Position numbers and translations under genes: made by a program | Shown: piece after piece, positions 1 to 11,854 of the stretch | Layout of the letters: every line of letters begins with the position of its first letter | Numbering within the stretch: position 1 is the stretch's first letter | Notes under the pieces: model-generated | What the model was told of the DNA's origin: nothing | Seen by the model: the letters and a program-made list of their open reading frames with translations, nothing else | The model's database searches: none | Source: Flammula alnicola | Lineage: Eukaryota > Basidiomycota > Agaricomycetes > Agaricales > Strophariaceae | Reading direction: 5' to 3' | NCBI GenBank assembly: GCA_015499995.1 | Contig: JADNRV010000006.1 | Location: 434,001-498,000, forward strand | DNA: 64,000 nucleotides

Positions 1-435
1 CCCGTACCATTGGTGGTGCTTATGTATGTCCGGATGCCTCATGCAGGTGGTCGAGTCCATCATATTGATATCCACGGTTGTTTCCCCAGCCTAGACGGCG
101 GCCGGTTGGACGACGGCCACGACTTAGCGCAACGGACATTTTAATTTGGGAGCACTAAGTTGTAGCACGATTGAAAGTTGCCGTCACAGGTATGTAGGTC
201 ATGAAAATGCAAAAAACGGACTTCGCAAGCAAAATTGCGAACATGAATGATAAGACTTCCCCGCTGCCTATAATGCAACCTCGATCAAGAGAAATCTATA
301 GCTGGATTGGGCGCCTAGACAGATATTATGAGTGTGCCCGTCATAGTATTCGTGTGATACTGTAATCACGGTTGACGATAGTACCTGCAAAATGAATTCA
401 TACCATTGTATAGCTTGAAATTCTTGAGAGAAAAA
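1..435. other. Left-edge intergenic sequence
   Basis: No reading frame or RNA gene that I can support. It is the 3' flank of the minus-strand kinase gene. Composition is AT-rich, like the other spacers in the window. Confidence 0.4.
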
Positions 436-1840
436 TCACTGACCATCTTTCCTCCAGTACCTTGTAATGAATTCGTGAGCCAACTGTTCAGGAGTGAGAC
501 GTGAGTAAAGGTTGCGAAAGTGCATCAAAGCCTGCCGGGCTGTGAACCGCGTATTTTCGTCCTCTTCTACCATTCGATCAAAGAAAGGACCAAGCTCAGG
601 GACAATGTTCTCGACGTGCTGGAATATATCACTGTCAGTCCAGATTGTTGGAAAAGGTGGCGCGATGTAACGCACTCTGACATGTCGCTGGAGAACTAGT
701 CCTAAGCCTAACATATCAAGCGGGAACGGTTTGTAAGGTCCTTCTGGATCTGGGAGTCCGCGAAGATAAAATCCGGCGTACTTAGTCTCCCAAATATCCT
801 CAAGAGGGGTGCCAAGAGGATACAGTGAAGAGTTTCCGAAATCATATACTGCATATCGAGTAGCTGACGGGTCCCGCATGCCAGAAAGATCGAACCTGCT
901 GGCGCGGGCAGCGATGTTCATACCAACATTTTGGGCGAGCAGATCGGCATGGAAAATTCGATTCTCGTGCAAAAAATCTACACACTTGGAAAGGTTTGAG
1001 TGGTAATTCCCATTTATACAATGCGAAAAGTGAGCATACCTCAAGTAAAGCTTCTGTACATATCATGAGTTCCAATAAATTCTCGAAAACGGGGTTAAAG
1101 GCGCAGTCCCACCTAACAAGAGAGTAGCCATAAAACAATTGTCAAATCGTTATAGCTTAGTCAACTAAGATTCAAAACTCTACCTAGGCATGACAACAAA
1201 GATCAGCGTATCAAATGTAAGGCATTCAATGAGGTGGATGGTGTGATTTCGGGGATCCGCTTGTGCCGTCTCTGTATTCAAATATTGCAGAACTTTGAGC
1301 TCATCCGAAGGAGAAGAGGTATCTGAAACAAGCCTGGAGAGTAAAGCATGACCGTCGTTTAGCATACGTATAGAATTAGCCATCAAACATGTACTTGATG
1401 ACAACATCTCGTCCAAGAGCATCTCTTGCTGCCCATATCTGCATGGACTATATGGCCATGAACATGAATATAGAAGCATTCATAGACACCTGAAGAAAAG
1501 CACGCACGATAGGGGAAAATACTCCATCCTCGTTCTTCTCGTAGAACCGACGGGCATACGGATACACTTGCTCAGTGGGGGGCTTTGATGTTGTCGGCGG
1601 AATAGTTTCGTATCGACTACGGGCGGTGGATTCATACAGAGTGTATCCTCGAGAAAAAAAGAATGGTCTCAGAAAGTTCCAGGACTTGTAGATACGGCTG
1701 TAGTGTTTGGTAGTTACTTGCATATCGTCTGTATCAGGTAGACGCCAACCGTCAACTGTCTTGAACAGAGGATATCCCCACAGGAGAGACCGGAAGGTCC
1801 AATATACCCTCGCCCACAGCTTATCGAGGTATCTGAACAT
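436..1840 (-). CDS. Divergent fungal protein kinase (non-RD)
   Basis: A protein-kinase-fold protein in several exons. Exon 1 (1840-1490) gives a basic N-terminus beginning MFRYLDKLWARV. Exon 2 (1438-1395) carries WAARDALGRDVVIK with the likely ATP-binding lysine. An intron at 1394-1334 joins this to LVSDTSSPSDELKVLQYLN, and another intron joins VVMPR to WDCAF. The last large exon has FHADLLAQN at the catalytic-loop position, followed by DFGNSS as the Mg-binding motif, then DMLGLGL, and ends at 436. The usual HRD is HAD, so the activation-loop arginine contact is missing and no glycine-rich loop is evident. Similar kinase-like proteins are expanded in mushrooms and are mostly of unknown role. 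Whether it is catalytically active cannot be decided from sequence. The introns restore one frame, so the gene looks intact. Substrate and location are unknown. Confidence 0.72.
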
Positions 1841-2403
1841 CCTGTTACTGCGTACAAGATAAGAGAGGCAAACTGGACAGCGTTAGCATAAGCTGTCTTT
1901 AAACTTCTGGTCTTGTCAATGGGAACAAACACGAACAACTATTGAACCAAAAAAGGGCCGGCCGTTGATATCGATCAGCCTTGATGAACTTGAGTCAGTC
2001 AAGTAACTACGAACTCAGTACGGACTCATTGCCACTCGTCTGGTTTAGCAATTCTTGCACAAGCTCTCCATTTTAAACTGAATTGGGATAGATTGAGATA
2101 AGTACTTGATTATGAATTGCCCGTTCCACCCAATTTTGAACAAGTTGACCAATTTTGGATCTCTAATATTTTATTTTTTTCAAGAAAAACTTCTGCAGGC
2201 GGTGTCCGACGAGGACTATCCCATAAATCAATTTACGACCATGTAGTGGTAAATATTTGCCTCTTGTTTGCGACATGGCAAAGGGAACAGGTATAAAAGC
2301 TGCCCTGCAGATGCTCAAGTTCTCCCAACAACGCTTCTACTCCACTATAACTACCTCCAACCGAGCTTTGCAACGAAACCTTTTTTCACTACAATATCTC
2401 AAT
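1841..2403. other. Intergenic region with TATA box for the small gene
   Basis: Upstream region shared by the kinase (-) and the small gene (+). It is AT-rich with no supported gene. It holds the TATA-like element listed separately. Confidence 0.4.
2292..2298 (+). promoter_or_regulatory. TATA-box-like element
   Basis: TATAAAA lies 112 bases before the ATG at 2404 and only 19 bases before an upstream in-frame ATG at 2311. If transcription starts about 30 bases downstream of this box, the transcript would begin after 2311 and use the 2404 start. Confidence 0.45.
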
Positions 2404-2759
2404 ATGTCAGCGGTCGTCAACAGAGTAAGCGATTGCTCGCCCTGTCTTTCTGCGATTATTTATAACGGAATTCTTTCAGTTCGAGAAAAACGACCAAGTC
2501 AAGTTCAAGCAAAACTATACTGGGCCTGATATGAAGTTCGCCCCAAAGGATTCCGTTGGAAAAATCACGGATGTCCATGTTACCTCTTTTGCGGTACGTA
2601 GAGACTCGTTATAACTTATAAACTTTTTCCTTTGACTTACAATAATCCTGTTAGACAACGGCCGCGGGCAGAGTCCCAAAGTACATCGTCGACATTGATG
2701 GCATCGATCATTACGGAGTCGCGGAGAATGTCCTTCAACTCCTTGTTGCCGCTAACTAG
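2404..2759 (+). CDS. Small conserved-looking protein, three exons
   Basis: Exon 1 starts at MSAVVNR. An intron beginning GTAAGC just after the AGA codon leads to FEKNDQVKFKQNYTGPDMKF. A second intron (GTACGT...TTAG) joins VTSFA to TTAAGRVPKYIVDIDG, and the protein ends LLVAAN at a TAG at 2757-2759. The product is about 75 residues with no membrane segment or signal peptide from this start. The VKFKQNYTG...APKDSVGKITDVHVT pattern resembles a short beta-barrel of the SH3/KOW type, but this is inference from residue pattern only. An upstream ATG at 2311 would add about 31 residues rich in Arg, Ser and Thr and free of acidic residues, like a mitochondrial presequence. I do not recognise a family. 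Clean splice joins and a TATA box support a real gene. Confidence 0.6.
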
Positions 2760-4957
2760 GTCGGACACAACGATATTCGGATAGTATAGATGCTAGCTTT
2801 CCATTTTTTCTGTTCCCTAATTTGTGTCGAATGAATTGAGTTTCCCTGGCCAGGGCTTTATACTTACACGGACATGATTGAGACGACGTCAACAAACCAC
2901 TATACTGGATTCCTGGTAGCTTGGAATGTCAAGAGCATCCAATATATTTGTAAAGCATTAAATATGCCAACTTTTGATAGTCATCATTATGACTCCAGCA
3001 TCTGCTGCATTCGCGTCCGGCGCTCAGAATCTTGAAATTTAGGGAGAATAACTGGAAAGCTCTTGCTGAAGGTCGTTCTATGTTGAATTTCTGCAAGACT
3101 AACACAACTCTTGCGCAGTATGCCAGTGCAGGTAGATGCACGAGTCCAAATCTTACTCTAAAGAAACAGGTGGCGTGGAAGTCAAACAGTGCATCTGAAT
3201 TTACCAAGTCGGGGCAATACCTGCATGACTCGGCATCATAAACACTTGAAATCTTGCCAAATCCCTTCTTAAAGACTTGTGTTGAGACTTATTGCGCAAT
3301 CTTTTCGTCGGCGCGTAGGCCATCTCGGGACGATGAGGACTCTGTGGGAACCGATCCTGGATTGAAGGTGGGAACAATATCCCCAGAAGTAAAATTCTAC
3401 TAAAACAGGCAGTGCACATGCATATGTTAAACTTATCGAAGTAAAAATGGGCTGGTTGTCATTGCATGCTGTTGTAGTCAGCGGGCCAACGTTAGACCCA
3501 ATGGGACGTTCATATAATTTCCGATTATTAAATTTTGCACCCACAAAGCTGATTAACTGATCAGAGAAACAAGGACTCAGACTCGGAGGTCATGGGTGCA
3601 ATTTCCGAGGTTAAAAACACAGCGCCACACCGTCTTCAAATCTCAGTTGTTATAAAAGGCCTGAGCTTAACCCTATAAAACGAGACTTGGAAGGTCATTT
3701 TCCCCTAGCATGGTCTCAGATCAGCTCAGACCCAAGGCCAGGAGATGGCAAACCTCTCATACTACCCAAATAAGTTGGTGAGTCAGTCATATTTGTGTGT
3801 TCTCGGACCTTATGGCCACTGTTCCCAGAATTACGCCTGCGAGCTTGAACACCTGGAAGGTAGGTCCACATTAAGCACCATTTGAGCACTATAGAGTTCC
3901 CGAGGAATATCTTGACTGCGTTGAGTCATTCTTTTGCTATCGGAATTATGCATTTCGCATGTACTATAGTAGTCTATAGTTGAATTCAGTCCGAGTCCCT
4001 GACATGTGAATCACTGCTATCACGTTGTCCAAAAAATGGCGATATGAATATCAAAATGACTGCCTCGCGGTCTACAACACCGCCCACAAGATAACGGTTC
4101 CCCATATCGAGGAAGACCCTGTGGGTAATTTAGTCATGAATTCCGCGGGTTACAACGAGAAACATCCCAAAAAGTCAGAACATGCTTAAAAAGGAAGGTG
4201 CTGCGCATTGTGTGCACGTCAAAGTAAAGGGTCCCGTCTATGGACCAGTCCGTACTACGGCGGCCAATGGCATTTGAAGTTCGAATAATGAGGTGTTGGT
4301 GACTCAACGGAAAAGTGGGTAGAGGAAAAATGTGCTGAGGCTGCTTGGTCTCAAATCTACGGCCCAGGGTCTAACAGCGTCCAGCAGCCGGGGACTCGAC
4401 GAAGTGGACAAATGAACAAGGGGATAATAAAATGGACCAGCCTGCTGCTTAGCGCCTCAGGCACTTTCGCCATGGAGAAATTCGTACTCAGCGCTCAGTT
4501 CCAAAGATTCGGGACAGGTCGAATCATGTAGCCACTTGGGTCAGTGTAGCACTGCGGCATCATAGCCAGTGGCGTGCGCACGGTAGTCTCCCCTACGCTC
4601 AAGGAAAGACTACAAGTTTCCTGTACCTAGATCAGTCAGCTATTTTTCCATTTCACAGATGCTGTAGATATTTGACTTCCCTACTACGTCTGCAAAACTT
4701 GATCATGTCTTATTGACATCTTATAGATAAGACGTTGATGCTGAGTGTCAAAGTACAGAAGGTGCTAGTGAATTTATATTGCACGGAGTGGAGGAGTAAG
4801 AATACTGGTAATGCTGGTAGTGATAGGTATGGAGAAAGAATTGGACATAGCGTTCTTGCCTGGACTCGAATCTGCCTCTGGAGTCTCTGTCTCCTTGGCT
4901 CCGCCCGTCTTACGCCCCTCTCACATCGGGACTTGAGCTTGAGTTCGAGATCGCTGA
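2760..4957. other. 2.2 kb gene-poor stretch
   Basis: Only short, composition-driven reading frames are present on both strands and none shows a family motif or a convincing splice pattern. It contains one copy of a 16 base near-palindrome (CTCAGATCAGCTCAGA, about 3714-3729) that recurs in the duplicated segments further right. It may hold decayed repeat sequence. Confidence 0.4.
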
Positions 4958-6453
4958 TCAAGCATATGTCTTGACGTCCTCCGCAGACGGCCCGACAGGC
5001 TCATCCGACGCAGCAAGATTGCACTGGTGGAAGGCGCGGACCTGATCAGGTGCGAACGCGCCAACAACAGTATGCAGGACGCCTCGGTTGTGGAACAGAA
5101 CGAAGTCATTCTCGCGCCTAAGTCGAGGAATGCGATCAGCGATAGATTTTACATTAACTATAAGAATTGGCGTACCAGTCATGTGGGTAGACGAGCTGTT
5201 GGAAGGAACAAGCAGTTGATTGGTCAGCAATAATTGGAAAAATAAGGACGAGTAACATACAGAAGGAGCGATACCAGGTCGCTGCATTCGGTAGAGGATC
5301 CCCCGGACTTCTTTGAGGTCGGTGAGATGGGCACCATCAGGATAAAGAGCACCCTCGCGGTCTGCGCCTTCAGGAAGAGGGTCAACGATGAGCTCCTTCA
5401 CACCGCAAGGATGGACTTGGAAATGTAGGTCGCTTGTTACAGGATTTTTCCAGAGCTGCCAATGGGCAAAGGAAGACTCGAGTCAGCAGGCGTCAAGTGC
5501 GCGTCATAGGCAGAACATACCACTGGCAAGATCTTCAACTTGGACTCGTCCCACTCCGGAAGCTCCTCCAGAGGAACTTCGAGGCCCTCCGATTCGATAC
5601 CGAGGCCAGTGGACATGGCGCGGGCAGGAGCCATCCAGACATACGGGTGGGGCGCGTACTTGACCTTCGAGCGCACCGCGAGGCTCTTCAGCTCCTTGGG
5701 TAGGATATCGAACATAACCTTGCCCGAGACGAACGCCGTTGTGCCGAGCGGCACCTCGAGCTCGTCGCCTGTGCCATCATCGTACCTGCACACCTGCTTG
5801 TCCCCGGCGGGTACGGTGATGCCATAGAGCGTGGTGACCCTGGGCGGGTTGAGGTCGTACAGCGCGGCGTCGATATGCCATCTGTAGAAGCGAGTGACGC
5901 CTTTGGCCGCGTCTTCTGGGGAGACGACGGTCTTGTGGAAAGTGGTGTGGCTGGGGTGCTTGAGACGCACCTCAGCGAGCCCCTCGTGGTTGTAAACCAT
6001 GCCATTGCCGATGAGCTGGACCTGTGGTACGGAGGGTATGGTTTTGAGGTCAGGGTGGAGGATGGACTTCTTGGTCTCGCCGGTCTTGTTGTTGCCGTGG
6101 CCATAACTCTCGGACTGGGGGTCGAATGCCTGCAGATAGGTGATCAGGTGTGCGGCAGAGTCAAGAAATTGGACGAAATGGACCTTGGTAAGGGCGTATT
6201 GCTGAGCAGGAGTGACCTTTGCATCTCTGAACAGTAGAGCGCCATGCTAGTGACATTGATACCATCTCAGTATACAATATGTGTCCAACGCGAGAAACGT
6301 TACGACCTACCTTGTACAGCGCCTCTTTTATCTCCTCGAACTCCTGGGGGTGAAGTCGGCAGGGTTGATGCCCTTGACCTCGCGACCAAAGTCAGCGAGC
6401 TTGGAGGCATCGGCAGAGGCGGGAAGAGGAAGAGGAACGAATTCAATGGCCAT
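4958..6453 (-). CDS. xanA: 2-oxoglutarate/Fe(II)-dependent xanthine dioxygenase (XanA type)
   Basis: A TauD/TfdA-fold enzyme of the fungal XanA group, which hydroxylates xanthine to uric acid using 2-oxoglutarate and Fe(II) and needs no molybdenum cofactor. The start MAIEFVPLPLPASAD lies at 6453. Exon 1 runs 6453-6311 and exon 2 runs 6246-5521. Exon 2 opens with HGALLFRDAKVTPAQ and carries WHIDAALYDLNPPRVTTLYG, whose His-x-Asp is the iron-binding pair. After an intron comes LWKNPVTSDLHFQVHPCGVK. A further intron leads to LVYPHDW and another to RENDFVLFHNRGVLHTVVGA, which supplies the distal His and the 2-oxoglutarate-binding Arg region. The C-terminus ends AEDVKTYA at 4958. Exon 1 is out of frame by one base in a run of five G at about 6346-6350; one extra base restores DFTPQEFEEIKEALYK. 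A truncated paralogue relic lies at 36070-36544. XanA is chosen over generic TauD on the HIDAALY segment; substrate is inferred from the family. Confidence 0.8.
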
Positions 6454-7143
6454 TGCTAAGTAGTAGATAAGATGGAGTCGAAGGTGCAACAAGATCCGGA
6501 ATGTAATCGCCCATTATTTATCGAACGCCGAACGGAGCTGGAGCGAGTCAGCCATGTGGTCCTGACAGGATAGAGGAAAATGTAGATCACGATATGCAAG
6601 TCCTCACATGCACCCCGTAAGACAAGAGCTACAGAAACAAATGTCCTGACAAATCTCTGTCTTCGAATCAGAGATAGTTTCGAGGATGATAATAGGTCGA
6701 GGAATCAAAGAGCATGAATTCAGTCGTGCATGGTTACTAGTTAAGACAAGGACTTGACAAGCCATCTTCTTACACCAAACTTCATACATAAACAACTGAT
6801 AAGCAACCCCTTATCGACTCCCTTATCTTATCTTATCGACGACCAAGTTGAATATCAATTTAAAGCTTACGTTCTATCGTTTTCAAGAATTTACACGGCC
6901 GAGTAGCAAGAATCGAGAAACATTATTTATAGACTGCCAGATCATCATCCAACACCAAAGGTCGATTGAGGTGGACAATTTTTTGCCGTTCTCTTGAAAT
7001 GGATTCACAAAGTGGCATAGAGTTCATGGATATTTTTTGCGTGGATGCATGAGCATAAAGCAGTATAATGGGTGACATACAACCTGTATGCAAGAGCGTG
7101 ATAAAAGGCAAACCAGAAAGGAAAATGAAGAATCGAATTCCAT
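6454..7143. other. Spacer between xanA and eL21
   Basis: Contains the xanA promoter side and the 3' flank of the eL21 gene. Reading frames here are short and lack any motif. No RNA gene is seen. Confidence 0.4.
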
Positions 7144-7802
7144 CTAGATTGTTGTCTCGTAACGAACGGGCACGATCGTCTGGGGGGCGTTCTGGGCGGT
7201 TGAGACGGTGCGTGCTTCCCGAGGGAGGGCAGGGATGCGTCGGAGGTTGATCCGCTCTGGGGCACAAAGTTCCATCAGCTTTATAGATCGGATTTTATGG
7301 GCAACTACTCACCGCCCTTCTCCTTTGCAACAACGTGTGCATCGTGGTTCGCCTGCACTCTGTCCAAGAACTCCTGACGGCACTTTGAGTGACGGACGTG
7401 CTCGACACGGAGGTTCACTCGCTTCTCCATATAGCGGTTACCGACAACCTTGTACACAATGACACCGACGGCGGAGGGGGTGACATTGTAGACAATACCG
7501 GTGCGGCTGGTGAAGTCCAGAGTCTCCCATTAGTACCGCACATTAGCAGTTAAGATGATCGGACATACCCATGGTAGTACTTGTGGGGCATACCCTTTTG
7601 TTGCGCAGCGTTCGCCTTGATATCGACGATGTCTCCTACATGGTAGTTGATGAGAAAGGTGGACAGCTTAACGGGGCCGTGATCTGCATAATACCAAAGG
7701 TCAGAGTTTAACACTCCTGGATCGACAAAGTCAAGGCGTACCCTTGAAGCCCCGCTTGAACATATGGCGCGTGCGCGCGCGGTAACCGAATGAATGAGGC
7801 AT
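7144..7802 (-). CDS. RPL21: 60S ribosomal protein eL21
   Basis: Cytosolic large-subunit ribosomal protein eL21. The start MPHSFGYRARTRHMFKRGFK (ATG at 7802-7800) matches the family N-terminus. It is followed over several exons by LSTFLINYHVGDIVDIKANA, QQKGMPHKYYHG, RTGIVYNVTPSAVGVIVYKV, VGNRYMEKRVNLRVEHVRHS and KCRQEFLDRVQANHDAH. The last intron joins KEKGE to RINLRRIPALPREARTVS, and the protein ends VRYETTI at a TAG (7146-7144). The length of about 160 residues agrees with the yeast and animal proteins. It is divergently transcribed from uS4 across a short shared promoter. The region just upstream of the ATG looks as though it could hold a 5' UTR intron (GTGAGT...CAAG). Confidence 0.93.
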
Positions 7803-8085
7803 CTTGAGGACTATCCATACCCCACAATCAATACTGCCCGACGATGTAGACGACGGAAAGGGACTCACATCAGGCGTTGTCGTTGGCCTATCCGGTGTCG
7901 AGAGCAAGCAGAATTTGGTGTGGACCGGGAAACGCCGAGTGGCTGGCTCGGTTCTGTACAGTTGTGGCGGTGCACGAAAGCCTAATCTATTTGGCTGTCT
8001 TTGGCGCTCCCGCCCAATTGGACTCGCCAGGCGTGTTTTGCCGTCGTACTAACATCTTCAAGACTACTCCGTCGTCGTCCTCAAA
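7803..8085. promoter_or_regulatory. Bidirectional promoter between eL21 and uS4
   Basis: Only 283 bases separate the start codons of two divergently transcribed ribosomal protein genes, so both promoters and both 5' UTRs must fit here. Short pyrimidine-rich stretches lie near both starts. I cannot assign particular transcription factor sites with confidence. Confidence 0.6.
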
Positions 8086-8931
8086 ATGCCCAGGTAATGT
8101 CCTCGCCATCCGTTTTATAACTAATGGTATTAATGGGTCTTACAGGGCCCCACGGAACCACAGCAAGACGTGAGTTACACTCCCTTAGATTTCTTCAAGA
8201 TCCACTTTTGTGGAGGGTGAAAGCAGTTGTGCTGACAAGCCAATGCTCCCCATCGTTACTCTTGTAACTTTACAGCTACAAGGTCCCCCGTCGTCCCTTT
8301 GGATCGGCCCGTCTCGATGCCGAGCTGAAGGTATCGTACCTCCACTTCTTTTCCCAGTTCACTGACATATAACTGGAAAAAAATAGCTCGCCGGTGAATA
8401 CGGCCTGCGCAACAAGCGTGAAATCTGGCGTATCGCTCTCATCCTGTCAAAAATCCGTCGTGCTGCCCGTGAGCTGCTCAAGCTCGACGACAAAGACCCC
8501 AAGCGTCTCTTCGAGGGTAATGCCCTTATCCGCCGTCTCGTGCGCATCGGTGTGCTTGACGAGAGCCGCATGCGTCTCGATTACGTGCTTGCCCTGAAAA
8601 TCGAGGATTTCCTGGAGCGCAGGCTGCAGACTCAGGTGTTCAAGAGCGGATTGGCTAAGAGCATCCATCATGCTCGTGTTTTGATCAGGCAAAGGCACAT
8701 CCGGTGCGTAAATGGTTTTTTTGCATGTTTCTTAATAATTTATCTATCTGCAGCGTTGGCAAGCAAATCGTCAACATCCCATCCTTCGTCGTTCGCCTCG
8801 ACTCCCAAAAGCACATTGACTTTGCCCTCACCTCTCCCTATGGAGGAGGCCGCCCTGGTCGCGTCAAGCGCAAGCGTGCCGCTGCTGCTGCCAAGAAGGA
8901 GGAGGGCGGTGATGAGGAGGAAGAGGAGTAA
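8086..8931 (+). CDS. RPS9: 40S ribosomal protein uS4 (S9)
   Basis: Small-subunit ribosomal protein uS4, an early 18S rRNA binder that helps decoding accuracy. The start ATG CCC AG at 8086 splices after eight bases to give [11 protein letters not shown], then [18 protein letters not shown], then [20 protein letters not shown]. The next exon carries the S4 RNA-binding core ([40 protein letters not shown]). It ends with a Lys/Ala stretch and an acidic tail GGDEEEEE at 8931. The length of about 190 residues is normal. The very short first exon, containing little more than the start codon, is typical of fungal ribosomal genes. Confidence 0.94.
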
Positions 8932-9131
8932 ACTAGTCGCCCCCAACTCGCCACTCTTATGCCTTTGTTGTATAGTATGCCATCGACTCTATGCTATCCA
9001 TGACGCATGCGCCTACTCTTGCATACTTTTTTCTAGGAAATACAAAGTCTTGGATGCACTCTCAGAAACTCATGAATGTGAGTGTCAAGCAAGGTATAGA
9101 TGAGGTCTTAAGATACATCAGGCTATATCGA

Positions 9132-11854
9132 CTACGAGAAATTATTCGAGGGATCGAATATTGGGAATGGATGCGCCTGAAATGATCATTAACGTGAGTA
9201 CCATTCTTGATAAGACACGTCTCAACGAAACACACCTCTGTGTTGAAAACGTGTCCTTAATGCATGCACAGGCATCAGTTTCAACTTGTTAATAGAAGAC
9301 CGAAGACTTACGATCCAACGGTATCACATCCGAGCTATCGAACAGAAGGTACAGATACTTCAACGTCTCACTCTATGACACCCATACACATCAGCCAAGC
9401 CAAGTTTAAAGAATAGTGAAAATCAACGCACCAAGAAGAATGTCTCCATCTTATCTTCTTGACGCGCGGGGTTCTCGTCCACGTTGATAATGGTGGCGTA
9501 TCCACCGCTCTCGACGCGACAGTGTTTCTCGATGGACTGGAATATCTGCCAGCCTTGGTCACGGTAGCGCTGATCGCCTGTGAGGCGGTATGCAAGGAAG
9601 AGGGACTCGACGGTCTCGGGGCGGAGCATGTATCGGGCATCGTATGGCGGGAATTCGCCGATTCTAGACGACACGAAGTCGATAACGTTGGTCTACGTGA
9701 AGGAACGCATATATAGATGGAAAACTCACGCTGCGCCTTTGATGTACCAGTCCGGAGGAGCGTTGGGATACCCATCCATACCATCGCTGGGTACTCTGAA
9801 ATAGATAGTTTCAGGAGATAGGCCTCTGTACAGCGGTCAACGGTTCAGTCTTCTTGGCGCGTTCATTGCTAAAATTAGATAAAAGTAGACGCACGTAGCG
9901 GTATCGTGTGTATGCATGCAGGTCTTGACGAGTTCGACGCCCGTCTGCCAGTCCCTTTTTCCATTCTCGGAGAGCTCCTCGGGACGCGGAGGGACAGAGA
10001 CGGGGTGCGTCAACGCGCCTGTGCGAGTCGCGCCGAGCATGAGGGAGCCACCAATGAAGCACACGAGGTGGTCTTGCTTCGGGGTCAGTCGCCACATACT
10101 TGATGAATGAGGTTTCGTTAGCTTCGATTGTTCATAGCAAGGATCGAGGGACAGTTTGAGAAGGATGTGCTCACAGCTCTCCATCTGGACCGTTCTCGGG
10201 CACTAATTCAGAGGTGTAGATCATTTTGTTGCCCATGCTGTGTTGAATTAGGTGGTTGTGGATTGCATCCATTGCGTCCTCGTACATCTGTGCAAGTAAA
10301 GAAACCAGTTAAACGAGTGCTTATGTCCCAGAAGGGTACTTACATCGCGGTAGATGTCTTCCGAGTTATTCTGCTCATGTAAGACAACAAATTACAGTGG
10401 CGGGTCCACAACGAAACTTACAGTTTGAAGATATTGCTTTCTGTCGTTCAAAATGTTCAATATAGAGACAATTGGGAATTGAAGGATGGCTTACAAGAGG
10501 TACTCATAGAAAGAATCCCCACGAGATCCAAGGCGAATCACAGAGGTGTGGTATTCGCCATCATCGATACTGCATAGGCGTTGAAATACGAGAGAATGGT
10601 CTTGAGCGTGTGCATGACTAACCCCATAAATATTGAGGCCAACCCATGAGGGAGTCGAGCCTTCTTTATAACTTGCATAACCTATAATTTTTAGTCATTA
10701 CCTTGATTGGTGAAGAATAACACCAGAAGTAACATACCTTCACCACCGCTTTCCAATATTCATCGTTGCCAGTTAAATAGCTTAGATAGCGGAATTCGAG
10801 TTGGAGGGTGCCAATTTCAGCTACGCTTGACAGCCCTGGGAAGTCTTCGGTGTGGTATCCTTTCTGCTGCGCCAGATTGATGACAGGAAGTGGTATGCCG
10901 GTCGCAGTATCGAACACGGGCATCATCCTATCTGCTAGCTCTGTAGCCTTCTCTAAATAGAGTTTGTCTCCTCCGGATAGATAGTATGCAGAGAGCAAGC
11001 CGCCGAGAACTCTAATCGTGGTCTGTCGTGGAGTCTAGGTAAGTAGAGCATGGCCCCAAGATTCAGACAAGACGTACCTCAAAAGTGCTGAAGTTGTCGT
11101 CCCGCTCAAACGTCAGCTTTTCGGCCACCCATTTTCTGGCACGAGCATATTCGTCCTGAAGCCCCATTATTTGCATCGTGTCGAGCACGTCTACCACCAT
11201 GTAGCCCATTCCTCCTGCTTTCGTAAGGTTGGAACCTCTTCTGTCCAGCGGATGATATTCATCGTCACCCATCGCATTGCTTTCTATAATTAGGGGCTAT
11301 ATGCAAACTTGGACAGCACCTTAATAATTGTGCTTACCATAGGCATGCCACGAGTGCTGATGAAGGGTGTCAATACTGTTAGACGCTGAATTCGTTCGCG
11401 GATTTCTGTACGCACCTTAAACGCTGCAACTATAGCTTCTCGTTTTTCAATATCAGCTGATAGATATGTTATTACAGGCTGATGAGCTACCGGAGCTGCA
11501 TCATAGTGTTCTGAGAATCCAATCCATTCTTCAAGAAAGTTGGTAATGACTATAGGGTTCTGTGAATCAACATTAAGATACTGCTTGTATGCGGAGATCG
11601 TAATTGAATAAAAGCTTACCAAATAGAAATAGATAGCAACCGAAATTAGTATAGGGATCCAAACGAATGTCGTCGAGAAAGGTGAAGTCGGAGCGCCAGC
11701 ATTCGCGCCCTACGTCGGAATAAGAATAGGTCATGAGAGTCTGTTGCCTTGAGTCGGCATGACATGAACAGACCTCTTTCTGCTTGGTCGGAGTACCGTT
11801 TGTCTTTTTAGGAGGATCTTTCCTGGCTTTTTTGCGTGGACGAGGGTCGCTCAT
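9132..11854 (-). CDS. MNS1: ER class I alpha-1,2-mannosidase (GH47)
   Basis: Type II membrane glycosidase that trims a terminal alpha-1,2-mannose from Man9GlcNAc2 on glycoproteins in the ER. The start at 11854 gives a basic cytosolic tail (MSDPRPRKKARKDPPKK). After an intron a single membrane anchor FVWIPILISVAIYFYL follows at about residues 38-53. The catalytic (alpha/alpha)7 barrel then runs through AFKHSWHAY, DDEYHPLDRRGSNLT, FETTIRVLGGLLSAYYLSGG (with the family's proposed acid Glu), SVAEIGTLQLEFRYLSYLTG, LVCFIGGSLMLGAT and LRPETVESLFLAYRLTGD. The final exons restore HVFNTEAHPFPIFDP, whose NTEAHP holds the calcium-binding Thr, and stop at 9134-9132. More than ten small introns were followed and all joins checked keep frame. 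It is an intact housekeeping gene. The N-terminal anchor and conserved ends make ER processing mannosidase more likely than a secreted paralogue. Confidence 0.9.

Noticed and set aside
5875..6237. 120 codon plus-strand frame opposite xanA
   Set aside because: Antisense to the conserved iron-binding exon; codon pattern explained by xanA.
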